This document shows positions 36,846 through 46,149 of a stretch of 64,000 bases of DNA, one piece after another. The notes under the pieces are model-generated. The model was not told the origin of the DNA. It saw only the letters and a list, made by a program, of their open reading frames with translations, and did no database searches. The position numbers and the translations under genes are program-made. This DNA comes from Modestobacter sp. VKM Ac-2985 (GTDB taxonomy: Bacteria; Actinomycetota; Actinomycetes; Mycobacteriales; Geodermatophilaceae): positions 1,190,325 to 1,254,324 of the forward strand of contig NZ_JAPVBI010000003.1 in the NCBI RefSeq assembly GCF_026967925.1. Reading direction: 5' to 3'. Positions within the stretch are counted from its first letter, which is position 1. Every line of letters begins with the position of its first letter.

Positions 36846-38489
36846 TCAGACGGCGCGGCCGCGCAGTTGCCGGTAGTGGGTGACCAGGGCGGCGGTGGAG
36901 GCGTCGGCGTCGAACTCCGGGCCGTCCAGCTGCGGTGCCGCCTCGCTGGTCAGCGCCGGTGCCAGCTGCCGGGCCATCACCTTGCCCAGCTCCACGCCCC
37001 ACTGGTCGAAGGAGTCGATCTGCCAGAGCGCGCCCTGGGTGAAGACGGTCTGCTCGTAGAAGGCGATCAGCTGCCCCAGCGTCGACGGGGTCAGCTTCGG
37101 CGCCAGGATCGTCGTCGAGGGCCGGTTGCCCGGCATCACCTTGTGCGGGACGACGTCGGCCGGCGTCCCGTCGGCGGCGACCTCCTCCGCCGTCTTGCCG
37201 AACGCGAGCGCGGCGCTCTGCGCGAACATGTTGGCCATCAGCAGGTCGTGCATCTCGCCGATGTCGTGGTTCGGCTCGCCGAACCCGATGAAGTCGGCCG
37301 GGACGAGCGACGTGCCCTGGTGCAGCAGCTGGTGGAAGGCGTGCTGACCGTTGGTACCGGGCTCGCCCCAGTACACCTCGCCGGTCGCCGTCGTCACCGG
37401 CTGCCCGTCGGCCCGCACGGACTTGCCGTTGCTCTCCATCGTCAGCTGCTGCAGGTAGGCCGGCAGCCGGGACAGGTACTGGCTGTAGGGCAGGACGGCG
37501 TGGCTCTGGGCGCCGAAGAAGTCGGTGTACCAGACGTTGAGCAGCCCCTGGACCAGCGGCATGTTCTCCGCCAGGGGCGCGGTGCGGAAGTGCTCGTCGA
37601 CGGCGTGGAAGCCGGCGAGCATCTCGGCGTAGGCGTCCGGACCGATCGCGACCATGAGCGAGAGCCCGATCGCCGAGGTGAAGGAGTACCGGCCGCCCAC
37701 CCAGTCCCAGAACTCGAACATGTTCGCGGTGTCGATGCCGAACTCGGCCACGGCGTCGGTGTTGGTCGACACCGCGACGAAGTGCTTCGCCACCGCCGAC
37801 CCGTCGGCGCCGGAGGCCAGCAGCCAGTCGCGGGCGACGGTGGCGTTGGTGAGCGTCTCCAGGGTGGTGAACGTCTTGGAGCAGACCACGAACAGCGTCG
37901 TCGCCGGGTCCAGGTCGCGGGTCTTCTCGGCGAAGTCGGTGGGGTCGATGTTGGAGACGAAGCGGGCGGTGATCCCGCGGTCGCTGTAGTCGGCGAGGGC
38001 GGTGTAGGCCATCGCCGGGCCGAGGTCGGAGCCACCGATGCCGATGTTCACCACGGCCCGGATCCGCTCGCCGGTGTGCCCCGTCCACTCCCCCGACCGC
38101 ACCCGGTCGGCGAAGGTGCGCATCTTCGCCAGCACCGCGTGGACGTCGGCGCTGACGTCCTGGCCGTCGACGGTGAGCGGCACCGACTCCGGTGCCCGCA
38201 GCGCCACGTGCAGGACGGCACGGTCCTCGGTGGTGTTGATGTGCTCACCCCGGAACATCGCCGCGATCCGGTCCGGCACGCCCGCACGCTCCGCCAGCGC
38301 GACCAGCAGCCGCAGCGTCTCGTCGGTGACCCGGTGCTTGGAGAGGTCGACGTGCAGGTCGCCGGCGGTGCCGGTCAACCGGGCAGCGCGCTCGGGGTCC
38401 TCGGCGAACAGCTCGCGCAGCGTCCGGGCGCCGACCGTGCGGTGGTGTTCGGCAAGGGCTGCCCACTCGTCGGTCGCGGTGATGTCCAT
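36846..38489 (-). CDS. pgi: Glucose-6-phosphate isomerase
   Basis: 547-residue glycolytic/gluconeogenic enzyme interconverting glucose-6-P and fructose-6-P. Phosphate-binding [24 protein letters not shown], the catalytic [18 protein letters not shown] region and the C-terminal [11 protein letters not shown] signature are intact. ATG 38489 follows GAGGCAGC. Same direction as, and downstream of, the sugar ABC transporter, which fits sugar entering central metabolism, though a 155-bp gap may hold its own promoter. Confidence 0.97.
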   Translation of the reverse strand: MDITATDEWAALAEHHRTVGARTLRELFAEDPERAARLTGTAGDLHVDLSKHRVTDETLRLLVALAERAGVPDRIAAMFRGEHINTTEDRAVLHVALRAPESVPLTVDGQDVSADVHAVLAKMRTFADRVRSGEWTGHTGERIRAVVNIGIGGSDLGPAMAYTALADYSDRGITARFVSNIDPTDFAEKTRDLDPATTLFVVCSKTFTTLETLTNATVARDWLLASGADGSAVAKHFVAVSTNTDAVAEFGIDTANMFEFWDWVGGRYSFTSAIGLSLMVAIGPDAYAEMLAGFHAVDEHFRTAPLAENMPLVQGLLNVWYTDFFGAQSHAVLPYSQYLSRLPAYLQQLTMESNGKSVRADGQPVTTATGEVYWGEPGTNGQHAFHQLLHQGTSLVPADFIGFGEPNHDIGEMHDLLMANMFAQSAALAFGKTAEEVAADGTPADVVPHKVMPGNRPSTTILAPKLTPSTLGQLIAFYEQTVFTQGALWQIDSFDQWGVELGKVMARQLAPALTSEAAPQLDGPEFDADASTAALVTHYRQLRGRAV

Positions 38490-38644
38490 GCTGCTGCCTC
38501 CAGTGTCCGACCAGGGTGTCTCCGGGACAGGTGCGCAGCGCTGCTGCCGCACAAACCCCGGCATGATCATGCCCTCGTCGAACCGCTGCCCGGCACGGCC
38601 CCTCCCGGGCCGGGCAGCGCGGCCACAACCGCCCCCGACCGTCC

Positions 38645-39895
38645 TCAGGCGGCGCTGATCCCCTCGCCCTCGGCTGACTGGACCTGCTCGACCCGGTCCT
38701 CGGTCGCCAGCCTGGTGAGCTCGGCACCCGCCTCGGCGTCGCGGGTCAGGTTCTCCCCCGTCGTCGGGTCGAAGACGTGCACCTTGCGGCTGTCCAGCCA
38801 GAACTCCGCGTCCCGGCCCTCCCGGATCCGGCTGGTCGCGTCGATCGACACGATCGCCTGGGTGCGCAGCTCCTCGGAGTCCAGCTCCCTGGACAGCTCC
38901 CGCAGCTGGGTGCGGATCTCGTCCGGCGCCTCGTACGGGATGTAGGCGAACTGGGAGTCGCCCAGCCACTCGGTGACGTCCACCCGGGCGGTGAACACCG
39001 AGCCGACCGGCCGCTTCGCCTCGTCGACCAGGGACGCGTCCTCGAAGTACTCCGGCCGGATGCCGACCAGCAGCAGGTCGCGCCCGGCGACCGCCGCCGC
39101 CCGGCGCTCGTCCAGCTCGATGTCCCCGAACGGCGTGGCCAGTCGGGAGCCGTCGAGCTGCCCCGGCAGGAAGTTCATCGGCGGCGAGCCGATGAAGCCC
39201 GCGACGAAGAGGTTCACCGGCTGCTCGTACAGCTCCCGCGGGGAGGCGACCTGCTGGATCTCGCCCTTGCGCAGCACGCAGACCCGGTCGCCCAGCGTCA
39301 TCGCCTCCGTCTGGTCGTGGGTGACGTAGACGGTGGTGATGCCCAGCCGGCGCTGCAGCCGGGAGATCTCGGTGCGCATCTGGCCGCGGAGCTTGGCGTC
39401 GAGGTTCGACAGCGGCTCGTCGAAGAGGAACGCCTCGGCCTGGCGCACGATCGCCCGGCCCATCGCCACCCGCTGGCGCTGACCGCCGGAGAGGTTGGCC
39501 GGCTTGCGCTCCAGGTGCTCGTGCAGCTCGAGGACGTCGGCCGCCTCGTTCACCCGACGGGTCACCTCCCCGTCGTCCACCTTGGCCAGCCGCAGCGGGA
39601 AGGCGATGTTCTCGAACACGGTCAGGTGCGGGTAGAGCGCGTAGTTCTGGAAGACCATCGACAGGTTGCGCTCCCGCGGTGCCTTGTCGTTGACCCGGGT
39701 GCCGCCGATCACCATGTCGCCGCTGGTGATGTCCTCCAGCCCGACGATCATCCGCAGCAGCGTCGACTTCCCGCAGCCGGACGGGCCGACGAGGATCATG
39801 AACTCCCCCTCGTCGATGTCCAGGCTGACGTCGTTCACCGCCGGGAAGCCGTCGTCGTACTTCTTGACGATGTTCTTCATCTCGATCGAGGCCAT
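38645..39895 (-). CDS. Sugar ABC transporter ATPase, SugC/UgpC/MsmK type
   Basis: 416 residues. ATPase domain (1-240): Walker [15 protein letters not shown], signature LSGGQRQR, Walker [12 protein letters not shown], switch [11 protein letters not shown]. The C-terminal MalK-type regulatory domain has [13 protein letters not shown] and [12 protein letters not shown]. Its last 30 residues are acidic and longer than usual. It energises the permeases just upstream. Gene order (binding protein, permease, permease, ATPase) matches lpqY-sugABC, the trehalose importer of mycobacteria; the substrate here is inferred. Confidence 0.93.
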   Translation of the reverse strand: MASIEMKNIVKKYDDGFPAVNDVSLDIDEGEFMILVGPSGCGKSTLLRMIVGLEDITSGDMVIGGTRVNDKAPRERNLSMVFQNYALYPHLTVFENIAFPLRLAKVDDGEVTRRVNEAADVLELHEHLERKPANLSGGQRQRVAMGRAIVRQAEAFLFDEPLSNLDAKLRGQMRTEISRLQRRLGITTVYVTHDQTEAMTLGDRVCVLRKGEIQQVASPRELYEQPVNLFVAGFIGSPPMNFLPGQLDGSRLATPFGDIELDERRAAAVAGRDLLLVGIRPEYFEDASLVDEAKRPVGSVFTARVDVTEWLGDSQFAYIPYEAPDEIRTQLRELSRELDSEELRTQAIVSIDATSRIREGRDAEFWLDSRKVHVFDPTTGENLTRDAEAGAELTRLATEDRVEQVQSAEGEGISAA

Positions 39896-39930
39896 CAGTT
39901 CGTCCCTCTCGTGATCAGCATGGGCGGGCG

Positions 39931-40764
39931 TCAGCCCTTGACGGCGCCGTTGGTGAGGCCGGCGACGATGCGCCGCTGGAAGAGCAGCACCAGGACGACG
40001 ACCGGGATGGTCACGATCACCGCGGCTGCGGCGATCGCACCGGTCGGGTCCTCGAACTGGGAGGCGCCGGAGAACAGGCCCAGCGCCGCGGGCACGGGTC
40101 GCGCCGCCTCCGTGGAGGTCAGCGAGATGCCGTAGACGAAGTCGTTCCAGGCGATGAAGAAGGCGATGATCGCCGTGGTGAAGACACCCGGCGCGGCCAG
40201 CGGGACGATCACCTTGCGGAACGCCTGCCAGGTGGTGGCGCCGTCGACCTGCGCGGCCTGCTCCATCTCCCAGGGGATCTCCCGGAAGAACGCCGACATC
40301 GTCCAGATGGAGATCGGCAGCGTCAGCGAGAGGTAGGGGATGATCAGCCCGGGCCAGGTGTCGTAGAGCCCGACGTTGCGCCACAGGTTGAACAGCGGCG
40401 TGACGATCGAGATCACCGGGAAGATCGCCACCGCGAGCGCCGTCCCGAGGATGAACTTCTTCCCCGGGAAGTCGAGCCGGGCGATCGCGTACGCCGCGAA
40501 CATGGCCAGCAGGCACGAGATCGCCGTGGCGATCAGGCAGATGCCGAACGAGTTGCGCAGCGCCGGCAGGAACAGGTCACTCGCCCCACCGGTGATGATC
40601 AGGGAGTAGTTCTCCCACGTCGGCGCCCCGGGGAGGAAGTTGCCGTTGTTCAGGGCGCTGGGCGCCTTGAACGACAACGACACGATCCAGGCGATCGGGA
40701 ACAGCGCGTAGATGACGATCGCCACCCCGGCGACGCCCCACCAGGCCTTCTCCTTGCCCGACAT
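39931..40764 (-). CDS. Sugar ABC transporter permease, SugB type
   Basis: 277-residue CUT1-family permease, six helices. EAA coupling loop: EQAAQVDGATTWQAFRKVIVPLAAPG. ATG 40764 shares its A with the last base of the upstream permease stop (TGATG), so translation is coupled. Residues ITGGASDLFLPALRN form the periplasmic loop before helix 2. Confidence 0.93.
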   Translation of the reverse strand: MSGKEKAWWGVAGVAIVIYALFPIAWIVSLSFKAPSALNNGNFLPGAPTWENYSLIITGGASDLFLPALRNSFGICLIATAISCLLAMFAAYAIARLDFPGKKFILGTALAVAIFPVISIVTPLFNLWRNVGLYDTWPGLIIPYLSLTLPISIWTMSAFFREIPWEMEQAAQVDGATTWQAFRKVIVPLAAPGVFTTAIIAFFIAWNDFVYGISLTSTEAARPVPAALGLFSGASQFEDPTGAIAAAAVIVTIPVVVLVLLFQRRIVAGLTNGAVKG

Positions 40765-41726
40765 CAGTTGTCACCCCTCGTCTGGGACAGGTCGACCTTG
40801 AAGCCCTTGATGAAGCTCATCGCGATGATCACGACCGCCAGGAACAGCAGCACCGAGACCGCCGACCCCAACCCGATCTCCAGCCGCGAGATGGTCTGCC
40901 GGTAGGCCAGGAAGGAGACCGACTCGGTCGCGTTCGCCCCGCCGGTCATGATGAAGATGCTGTCGAAGACCCGGAACGCGTCCAGGGTGCGGAACAGCAG
41001 GGCCACCATGATCGCGGCCTTCATGTTGGGCAGGGTGACCTTGCGCATCCGCTGCCACCAGCTCGCCCCGTCGACCTTCGCCGCCTCCTGCAGCACCTCC
41101 GGCACCTGGGCGAGCCCGGCCAGCAGGAGCAGCGAGATGAAGGGCGTGGTCTTCCAGATCTCGGCCAGGCAGATCACCAGCAGCGAGGTCCAGGTGTCGC
41201 CGAACCAGTCGGTGTCCGCGCCGATGCCCGGCACCCAGCCGAACCAGCTGTTCACGAACCCGGTCTGGATGTCGAAGGCGAACTGCCAGGCGAAGGCCGA
41301 CACCACGGTGATGACCGCGTAGGGGATGAGGATCGCGGCCCGCAGCACCGGCCGGATCGTGCTGAGCGCCTTGGCCATCACCATGGCCAGGGCGAAGCCG
41401 AGCACCAGCTCCACGGCCACGGTGACCAGGGTGATGAACCCGGTGACCAGCAACGACCGCCACCACAGCCAGTCGGAGAGGATCACCCCGTAGTTCGACA
41501 GCCCGGTGAACGACCGGTTGTCCGGGTCGGTCAACCGGAAGTCGAACAGCGAGTCGTAGAACGCCTGGGCGATCGGGTAGGCGGTCACCAGCAGCATGAC
41601 CAGCAGGGCGGGCCCGGCCAGCAGCCAGCCGAGCTTCCGCTCGCTCTTGGCCCGGTCGCTGGTCTTGGGGTCGGGGGCGGAGACCGGTTGCGTCTTCTCC
41701 GACGGGGGGAGCGTCGTGGTGCTCAC
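40764..41726 (-). CDS. Sugar ABC transporter permease, SugA type
   Basis: 320-residue CUT1 permease, six helices after a 30-residue hydrophilic N-terminus (MSTTTLPPSEKTQPVSAP). The coupling loop is LQEAAKVDGASWWQRMRKVTLPNMK. GTG 41726. It lies between the binding-protein gene and the SugB-type permease. Confidence 0.93.
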   Translation of the reverse strand: MSTTTLPPSEKTQPVSAPDPKTSDRAKSERKLGWLLAGPALLVMLLVTAYPIAQAFYDSLFDFRLTDPDNRSFTGLSNYGVILSDWLWWRSLLVTGFITLVTVAVELVLGFALAMVMAKALSTIRPVLRAAILIPYAVITVVSAFAWQFAFDIQTGFVNSWFGWVPGIGADTDWFGDTWTSLLVICLAEIWKTTPFISLLLLAGLAQVPEVLQEAAKVDGASWWQRMRKVTLPNMKAAIMVALLFRTLDAFRVFDSIFIMTGGANATESVSFLAYRQTISRLEIGLGSAVSVLLFLAVVIIAMSFIKGFKVDLSQTRGDN

Positions 41727-41781
41727 CGGATCAACCCTCCGTCGGTCGAGGACGACGCGGGCGCCCGCATCACGTGCTCGG

Positions 41782-43107
41782 TCACAGCAACTGCTCCTTC
41801 CGCAGCACAGCGTTGATCAGCTCGGTGGCCTGCTCCGGGGTCTGCTCGGGGTCGACCGACGACGGCGGGTGGTAGACGCGCTGGATCCCACCGGAGACCT
41901 CGCTGTAGTACGGCGTCTGCGGCCGGGGCGCCGCCAGCTCGAGGGACTCCCGGATGGTCGGGGCCATCGGGAACTGCTCGAGCACCTCCGGGTCGTCGTA
42001 GACCGCGGTGTCGGAGGCCGGGTTGCCGTTGGAGACGAAGTAGTAGGCCTGGTTCTCCGTGGAGGTGATGCACTCGGTCGCAGCGAAGGCGAGGTCGGGG
42101 TGCTCGCTGAACGCACCGACGCCGAGGTTGATCCCGCCGTAGGGCGGCGCTGCGGGGGTGTCGGCGTCCACCCGCGGGTAGATCGTCCAGCCGTAGTCCT
42201 CAGGGACCGAGGGGTCCATCGTCCCTTCCTCCACGGCAGCCAGGGCGCGGGGGTAGATGAACGGGTAGTTGACGTTGAACCCACCCTCGGGGCTCTCGAA
42301 CGCCGTCGCGGTGGAGTCCTCGTTCGCCGTCGACAAGGCCGGCCCGGCCGTGCCACTGGTCGCGATCATGCGCATCACCTCGGCGGCGCGGATCCCGGCC
42401 TCGGACGTCAGCCCCAACTCGATCTCCGAGGGGTCGGTCGAGTTGTCCTCGATGATCGCCCCACCGGCTGACTCGATGAGGGCGTTGAACCAGACGGTGA
42501 GCGCCTCGGCGCGGATCCCCTGCACCCCGACCTGCACGTCCTGCTCCTGGGCGGCCTGCACGATCTCGTCCCAGGTGACCGGCTGGCTCATGTCCAGCCC
42601 GGCGGCCTCCGCGACCGACTCGCGGTACCAGAGCAGCTGGGTGTTGGCCCAGAACGGGACGGCGACCAGCTCGTCGTTCCAGGTGGAGCCCTGGATCGCG
42701 CTCTCCACCACGTCCTCGGTGACCCGGTCGGCGACGTCCTCGGGCACCGGGGCGAGGAAACCGGCCTCGGCGAACTCCGGGATGAACGGTGGGTCCAGGC
42801 TCAGCAGATCGATCGAGGAGTCGTTGGCCGCGAGCCGCCGGATCAGCTGCTCCCGCTGCTGCGACGCCTCGCGCGGCAGCACCGCCGTCTCGATCACGTA
42901 CTGGCCGTCGGCGTCCTCGGTGCACCGGGCGGCGATCTCGGCCTGACCGCCGGAGTCGGGGTTGGTGTACCAGGTGAGCGTCGGCACGCCCCCCTCGTCG
43001 CTGCCGCAGGCCGCGAGCACGGAGCTCAGCAGGCCGGCCGCGGCGGCACCGGCGACCGCCCGCCGCCGCCTGCGGGAGTGGGACGGACCGGCTCGACCGG
43101 TCCGCAT
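41782..43107 (-). CDS. Sugar ABC transporter substrate-binding lipoprotein, LpqY type
   Basis: 441 residues from ATG 43107. An arginine-rich N-region (SRRRRR), hydrophobic core and lipobox LAAC (cysteine 34) mark a lipoprotein. The mature part is an SBP_bac_1 (family 1) binding protein: TLTWYTNPDSGGQAEIAARCTE, SSIDLLSLDPPFIPEFAEAGFLAP, VPFWANTQLLWYRESVAEAAGL, FIYPRALAAV. ATG 43107 has GGAG 8 nt upstream; GTG 43140 with GGAGGT upstream is an equally plausible start that adds 11 residues. First gene of the operon, with a TTGACA promoter upstream. Confidence 0.92.
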   Translation of the reverse strand: MRTGRAGPSHSRRRRRAVAGAAAAGLLSSVLAACGSDEGGVPTLTWYTNPDSGGQAEIAARCTEDADGQYVIETAVLPREASQQREQLIRRLAANDSSIDLLSLDPPFIPEFAEAGFLAPVPEDVADRVTEDVVESAIQGSTWNDELVAVPFWANTQLLWYRESVAEAAGLDMSQPVTWDEIVQAAQEQDVQVGVQGIRAEALTVWFNALIESAGGAIIEDNSTDPSEIELGLTSEAGIRAAEVMRMIATSGTAGPALSTANEDSTATAFESPEGGFNVNYPFIYPRALAAVEEGTMDPSVPEDYGWTIYPRVDADTPAAPPYGGINLGVGAFSEHPDLAFAATECITSTENQAYYFVSNGNPASDTAVYDDPEVLEQFPMAPTIRESLELAAPRPQTPYYSEVSGGIQRVYHPPSSVDPEQTPEQATELINAVLRKEQLL

Positions 43108-43194
43108 GCTGTCGTCTCCGACCCTGCTGACGTCCGGCACCGAGCCACCACCTCCATCGCCTCCAGCGACGTGTGTGGTCGCTGTGGACTTCGG

Positions 43195-43223
43195 AGAGTG
43201 GCCTTGGTCACATCGACTGTCAA
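43195..43223 (-). promoter_or_regulatory. Probable promoter of the sugar ABC operon
   Basis: Minus strand: perfect TTGACA (43218-43223), 17 bp, CACTCT (43195-43200). Two bp further upstream, GCAA-N7-TTGC (43226-43240) is a small dyad, possibly a LacI-type operator half-match. Confidence 0.5.
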
Positions 43224-43275
43224 CTGCAACGAGATCTTGCCGCGACCTCCCGCCGGACTTCCCGACGGGAGGACC

Positions 43276-44514
43276 TCAGCGGGGGTCGGACCGGTGCGCC
43301 ATCACCGACGGTGTGGTCAGCTGGACCGGCATGCGCGGCAGGACGTTCTGGACGTAGGACCGCACCGCAGCCCAGGTCCCGACGTCGAACCCGGCTCCCT
43401 CGGACAGGAACCAGCGGTGCTCCAGCACCTCGTGGAACACCTCGGCCGGCTCCAGCCGACCGGCCAGCTCGTCGGGGACCGCGCCCACCACCGGCAGGTA
43501 GACCTCGGTCAGCCAGCGGTGACCGGCGACGGTCTCCGGCACCGGGCGGCCACTCCGCTGCTCCAGGTAGGCGCGATAGGACCACAGGTCGTTCAGCAAC
43601 CGCTGCGCCTGGTTCTCCTGCACCTCCAGGCCGGTCAACCGGACGAGCTCGCGCCGGTGCTGGCCTGGCTCGGCCACCCGCGTCTCGACCCGCAACCGGG
43701 CACCGTCCCCGGAGGTGACCAGCTCGATCTCACCGACGTCGAACCCGAGGTCGGTGATCCGCTGCAGCCGCTCGGCGACCCGGATCGCCTGCTCGTCGGT
43801 GCGGAAGACCTCCTCCCGGGTCACCTCCTCCCACAGCGCCTCGTACCGGACCGGCAGGCTGTCGGCGATCTCGATCGGGTCGATCTCCGGCGGGAGCAGC
43901 TCGCCGGACTGCAGGTCCATCAGCTCGGCACCGACCCGCTCCCGGGCCAGGTCGACGTCGTAGGCCCGCTTGCGCGCCGACAGCGTGGGGTGGCGCTCGG
44001 CGGTCTCCGCGTCGACCAGGTACGCGGTGAAGGTCCCCGCGTCCAGCCGGAAGAGCGTGTTGGACAGCGAGCAGTCGCCCCAGTAGACGCCGGCCAGGTG
44101 CAGCCGGACCAGCAGCTCCACCAGGGTGTCCAGCAGCTTCATCGGGTCGTCGGCGGCGCGCGGGCCGGAGAACAGGTACCGGTAGGACATCGAGTACTCG
44201 AGGTAGCGGGTGACCAGGACGGCCTGCTGGTCGTCGGGCCGGTCGACGCAGATGCCCAGCACCGACACCGACGGCAGCCCCTCCCCCTCGAACTCGGCGA
44301 GCAGCGCGTACTCGTGCCGGGCCAGCGGCTCGGCGATCTCCTTCAGTGCGTAGACCCGGCCCTCCGAGACGGTGAACCGGACGACGTGCCGGGAGATGCC
44401 CCGCTGCGGCACCTCGAGCAGCAGGGACTCGTCCCACTCCTCCAGCGGCTGGTGCCACGGCAGGGACAGCAGGCCGGCGGCCTCGGTGGCCGGGGGCCGG
44501 AACAGGTACCGCAT
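43276..44514 (-). CDS. DUF4032 protein with kinase-like fold
   Basis: 412 residues. The N-terminal 220 or so resemble a lipopolysaccharide-kinase/protein-kinase-like domain: VVRFTVSEGRVYALKEIAEPLARHEY (lysine of the ATP site), LLVRLHLAGVYWGDCSLSNTLF (catalytic-loop-like) and YLVDAETAE (DxE in place of DFG). The C-terminal DUF4032 part contains TDEQAIRVAERLQRITDLGFDVGEIEL and QRSGRPVPETVAGHRWLTEVYLPVV. No substrate is known. ATG 44514. It lies upstream of the sugar-transport operon on the same strand, 170 bp away. Confidence 0.88.
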   Translation of the reverse strand: MRYLFRPPATEAAGLLSLPWHQPLEEWDESLLLEVPQRGISRHVVRFTVSEGRVYALKEIAEPLARHEYALLAEFEGEGLPSVSVLGICVDRPDDQQAVLVTRYLEYSMSYRYLFSGPRAADDPMKLLDTLVELLVRLHLAGVYWGDCSLSNTLFRLDAGTFTAYLVDAETAERHPTLSARKRAYDVDLARERVGAELMDLQSGELLPPEIDPIEIADSLPVRYEALWEEVTREEVFRTDEQAIRVAERLQRITDLGFDVGEIELVTSGDGARLRVETRVAEPGQHRRELVRLTGLEVQENQAQRLLNDLWSYRAYLEQRSGRPVPETVAGHRWLTEVYLPVVGAVPDELAGRLEPAEVFHEVLEHRWFLSEGAGFDVGTWAAVRSYVQNVLPRMPVQLTTPSVMAHRSDPR

Positions 44515-44616
44515 CACGCGCTCCGCTGGTGGTCTGGCACGGGTCCGACTCTGGCTGGCCGGCCGCCACGATGTCACGTGACCGGGTCGACGGCCCCCTG
44601 TGGCGGCTGGACGGCA

Positions 44617-44654
44617 CACGGCCGTCCCGGTCCGCGGGGACCGGGACGGCCGTG
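44617..44654 (-). terminator. Terminator of the TetR gene
   Basis: Perfect 17-bp stem (44617-44633 with 44638-44654), 4-nt loop, 15 bp after the TetR stop. Confidence 0.85.
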
Positions 44655-44669
44655 GTCGAGGCGCGGGGG

Positions 44670-45461
44670 TCAGCCGACGAGCTGACCGGTGACGACGGCG
44701 GCCTGCGCGGCCCGCTCCTGCACCGTGCCCGGCTGCAGCACCAGGCCCAGCAGCCAGCGACACACCAGCTCGGCCTCCGGGCGGGAGATGCGCAGCGCCG
44801 AGCCGAGGGTGACGACGACGTCGCCCCAGCGGTCGGCGTCCAGCGCCATCATCTGCACCAGGGTCTCCGGCTCGGTCTCGGCCAGCCGGCGCAGCACGGG
44901 GTGCCCGCCGACCTCCTCGGCCAGCGCGGGGACGGCGACGGTCAACGGGAGCTCGGCGGCGAGCGCGGCCAGCCGGTCCAGCTCGAAGGCGATCAGTGCG
45001 TGCGCCACGTCGTCCTTGGTGCGGAAGTGGTTGTACAGCGTGGCCTTGGCGACCCCGGCGGCGGCGGCGACGTGCTGCATCGTGGTCTTCCGGACCCCGC
45101 GCTCGGCGAAGGCCGCGCGCGCCCCGGTGAGCAGTCCGCGCCGGGTGCGGCTCATCGGCACCCCGGCGCGCGCGGGACGACGGGAGTCCTGACGCGGGGT
45201 CGTGGGGCGCGGGGCCGGGACGGCGACGGCCAGCGACGGCACCGGCGCGGTCAGGTGGTGGCCGGGGGCGGGCGGCTGCAGCAGCGCAGCCCCCATCGGC
45301 ACGGGCGTCGTCAGGTGCTGCCCGCCCGCGGCGGCGGCCTCGGCGGCCGCGGACTCGGCGGCGTCGGCCTCCAGCACGGTGACCCCGCCCCGGCCGGTGA
45401 CGGTGGGCACCGGGAGCGAGGGGTGCTGCGGCAGCGGGGGTCGGGATCCTGGGGAAGACAT
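44670..45461 (-). CDS. TetR-family regulator with long N-terminal extension
   Basis: 263 residues from ATG 45461. The TetR DNA-binding domain is at about 103-150 (MSRTRRGLLTGARAAFAERGVRKTTMQHVAAAAGVAKATLYNHFRTKDDV), with helical ligand/dimer domain after it. The first 102 residues are Pro/Ala-rich with a repeated segment, GQHLTTPVP (47-55) and GHHLTAPVP (67-75). An internal ATG at 45155 gives a normal-length TetR and may be the real or a second start. Upstream of ATG 45461 a weak dyad (GGACACTTTGTGCCC, 45462-45476) could be its own operator. Target unknown. Confidence 0.8.
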   Translation of the reverse strand: MSSPGSRPPLPQHPSLPVPTVTGRGGVTVLEADAAESAAAEAAAAGGQHLTTPVPMGAALLQPPAPGHHLTAPVPSLAVAVPAPRPTTPRQDSRRPARAGVPMSRTRRGLLTGARAAFAERGVRKTTMQHVAAAAGVAKATLYNHFRTKDDVAHALIAFELDRLAALAAELPLTVAVPALAEEVGGHPVLRRLAETEPETLVQMMALDADRWGDVVVTLGSALRISRPEAELVCRWLLGLVLQPGTVQERAAQAAVVTGQLVG

Positions 45462-45584
45462 GGACACTTTGTGCCCGTTCCGTCGCACTGGGTCAAGGAG
45501 GTGGACCCTGAGCGCCGTTCGTGTCGCGCTCACCGGTCCGTCTGGACGGATCCAGGCCCCGGTGGACGCCGGGGTGGTCCTCGC

Positions 45585-46019
45585 CTACGCGGCGAGCGAG
45601 ACAGCCCTGCGCGCGCGGGCGGCCGCGCGGGCCGCCTGGCCACTGCCCACGAGGGCCAGGGCCGGCTCGGCGACCGGCGTCTCGGCAGCGGCCTGCTCGG
45701 CGGGCGCATCGGCAGCCGCCGCGGACGCGGCCTCGTCGTCGCCCGGACGGGCGACCGCGACCGGACGGACCGGGCGACCGGCCGGCTCGGTGAGCCGCAT
45801 CTCCAGGCTCACCTCGGCCAGCAGGTCGGCCAGTTCCACGTCCAGGGCGTCGCAGATGGAGGCCAGCAGCTCCGAGGACGCCTCCTTCTGGCCGCGCTCG
45901 ACCTCCGAGAGGTAGCCCAGGCTCACGCGGGCTGCGCCGGAGACGTCACGCAGCGTCCGCCGCTGGCGCAGCCGGTGGCCCCGCAGGGTGTTCCCCAGCT
46001 GGGTGCGCAGCAGCGTCAT
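45585..46019 (-). CDS. clgR: ClgR-type helix-turn-helix regulator
   Basis: 144 residues. An XRE/HTH_3 domain (about 6-65: LGNTLRGHRLRQRRTLRDVSGAARVSLGYLSEVERGQKEASSELLASICDALDV) matches ClgR, activator of clp protease and (in mycobacteria) psp genes. The position next to pncC, pgsA and ftsK matches Rv2745c. The tail is Ala-rich and ends AVSLAA, resembling the C-terminal ClpP degron by which ClgR is turned over in Streptomyces and Corynebacterium. ATG 46019 follows AGGAGACGG. Confidence 0.9.
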   Translation of the reverse strand: MTLLRTQLGNTLRGHRLRQRRTLRDVSGAARVSLGYLSEVERGQKEASSELLASICDALDVELADLLAEVSLEMRLTEPAGRPVRPVAVARPGDDEAASAAAADAPAEQAAAETPVAEPALALVGSGQAARAAARARRAVSLAA

Positions 46020-46149
46020 GGCCGTCTCCTGTCCACTCTGACGAGCAGGTCGAACGAGCAGCGCCGCTGGCCCGGTCGGCCGGGAGACGCCGTGTGCTCA
46101 CCGTACGCGGCGATGACCCGGGTCACCGTGCCGGTGGAGGTCCGTCCGC

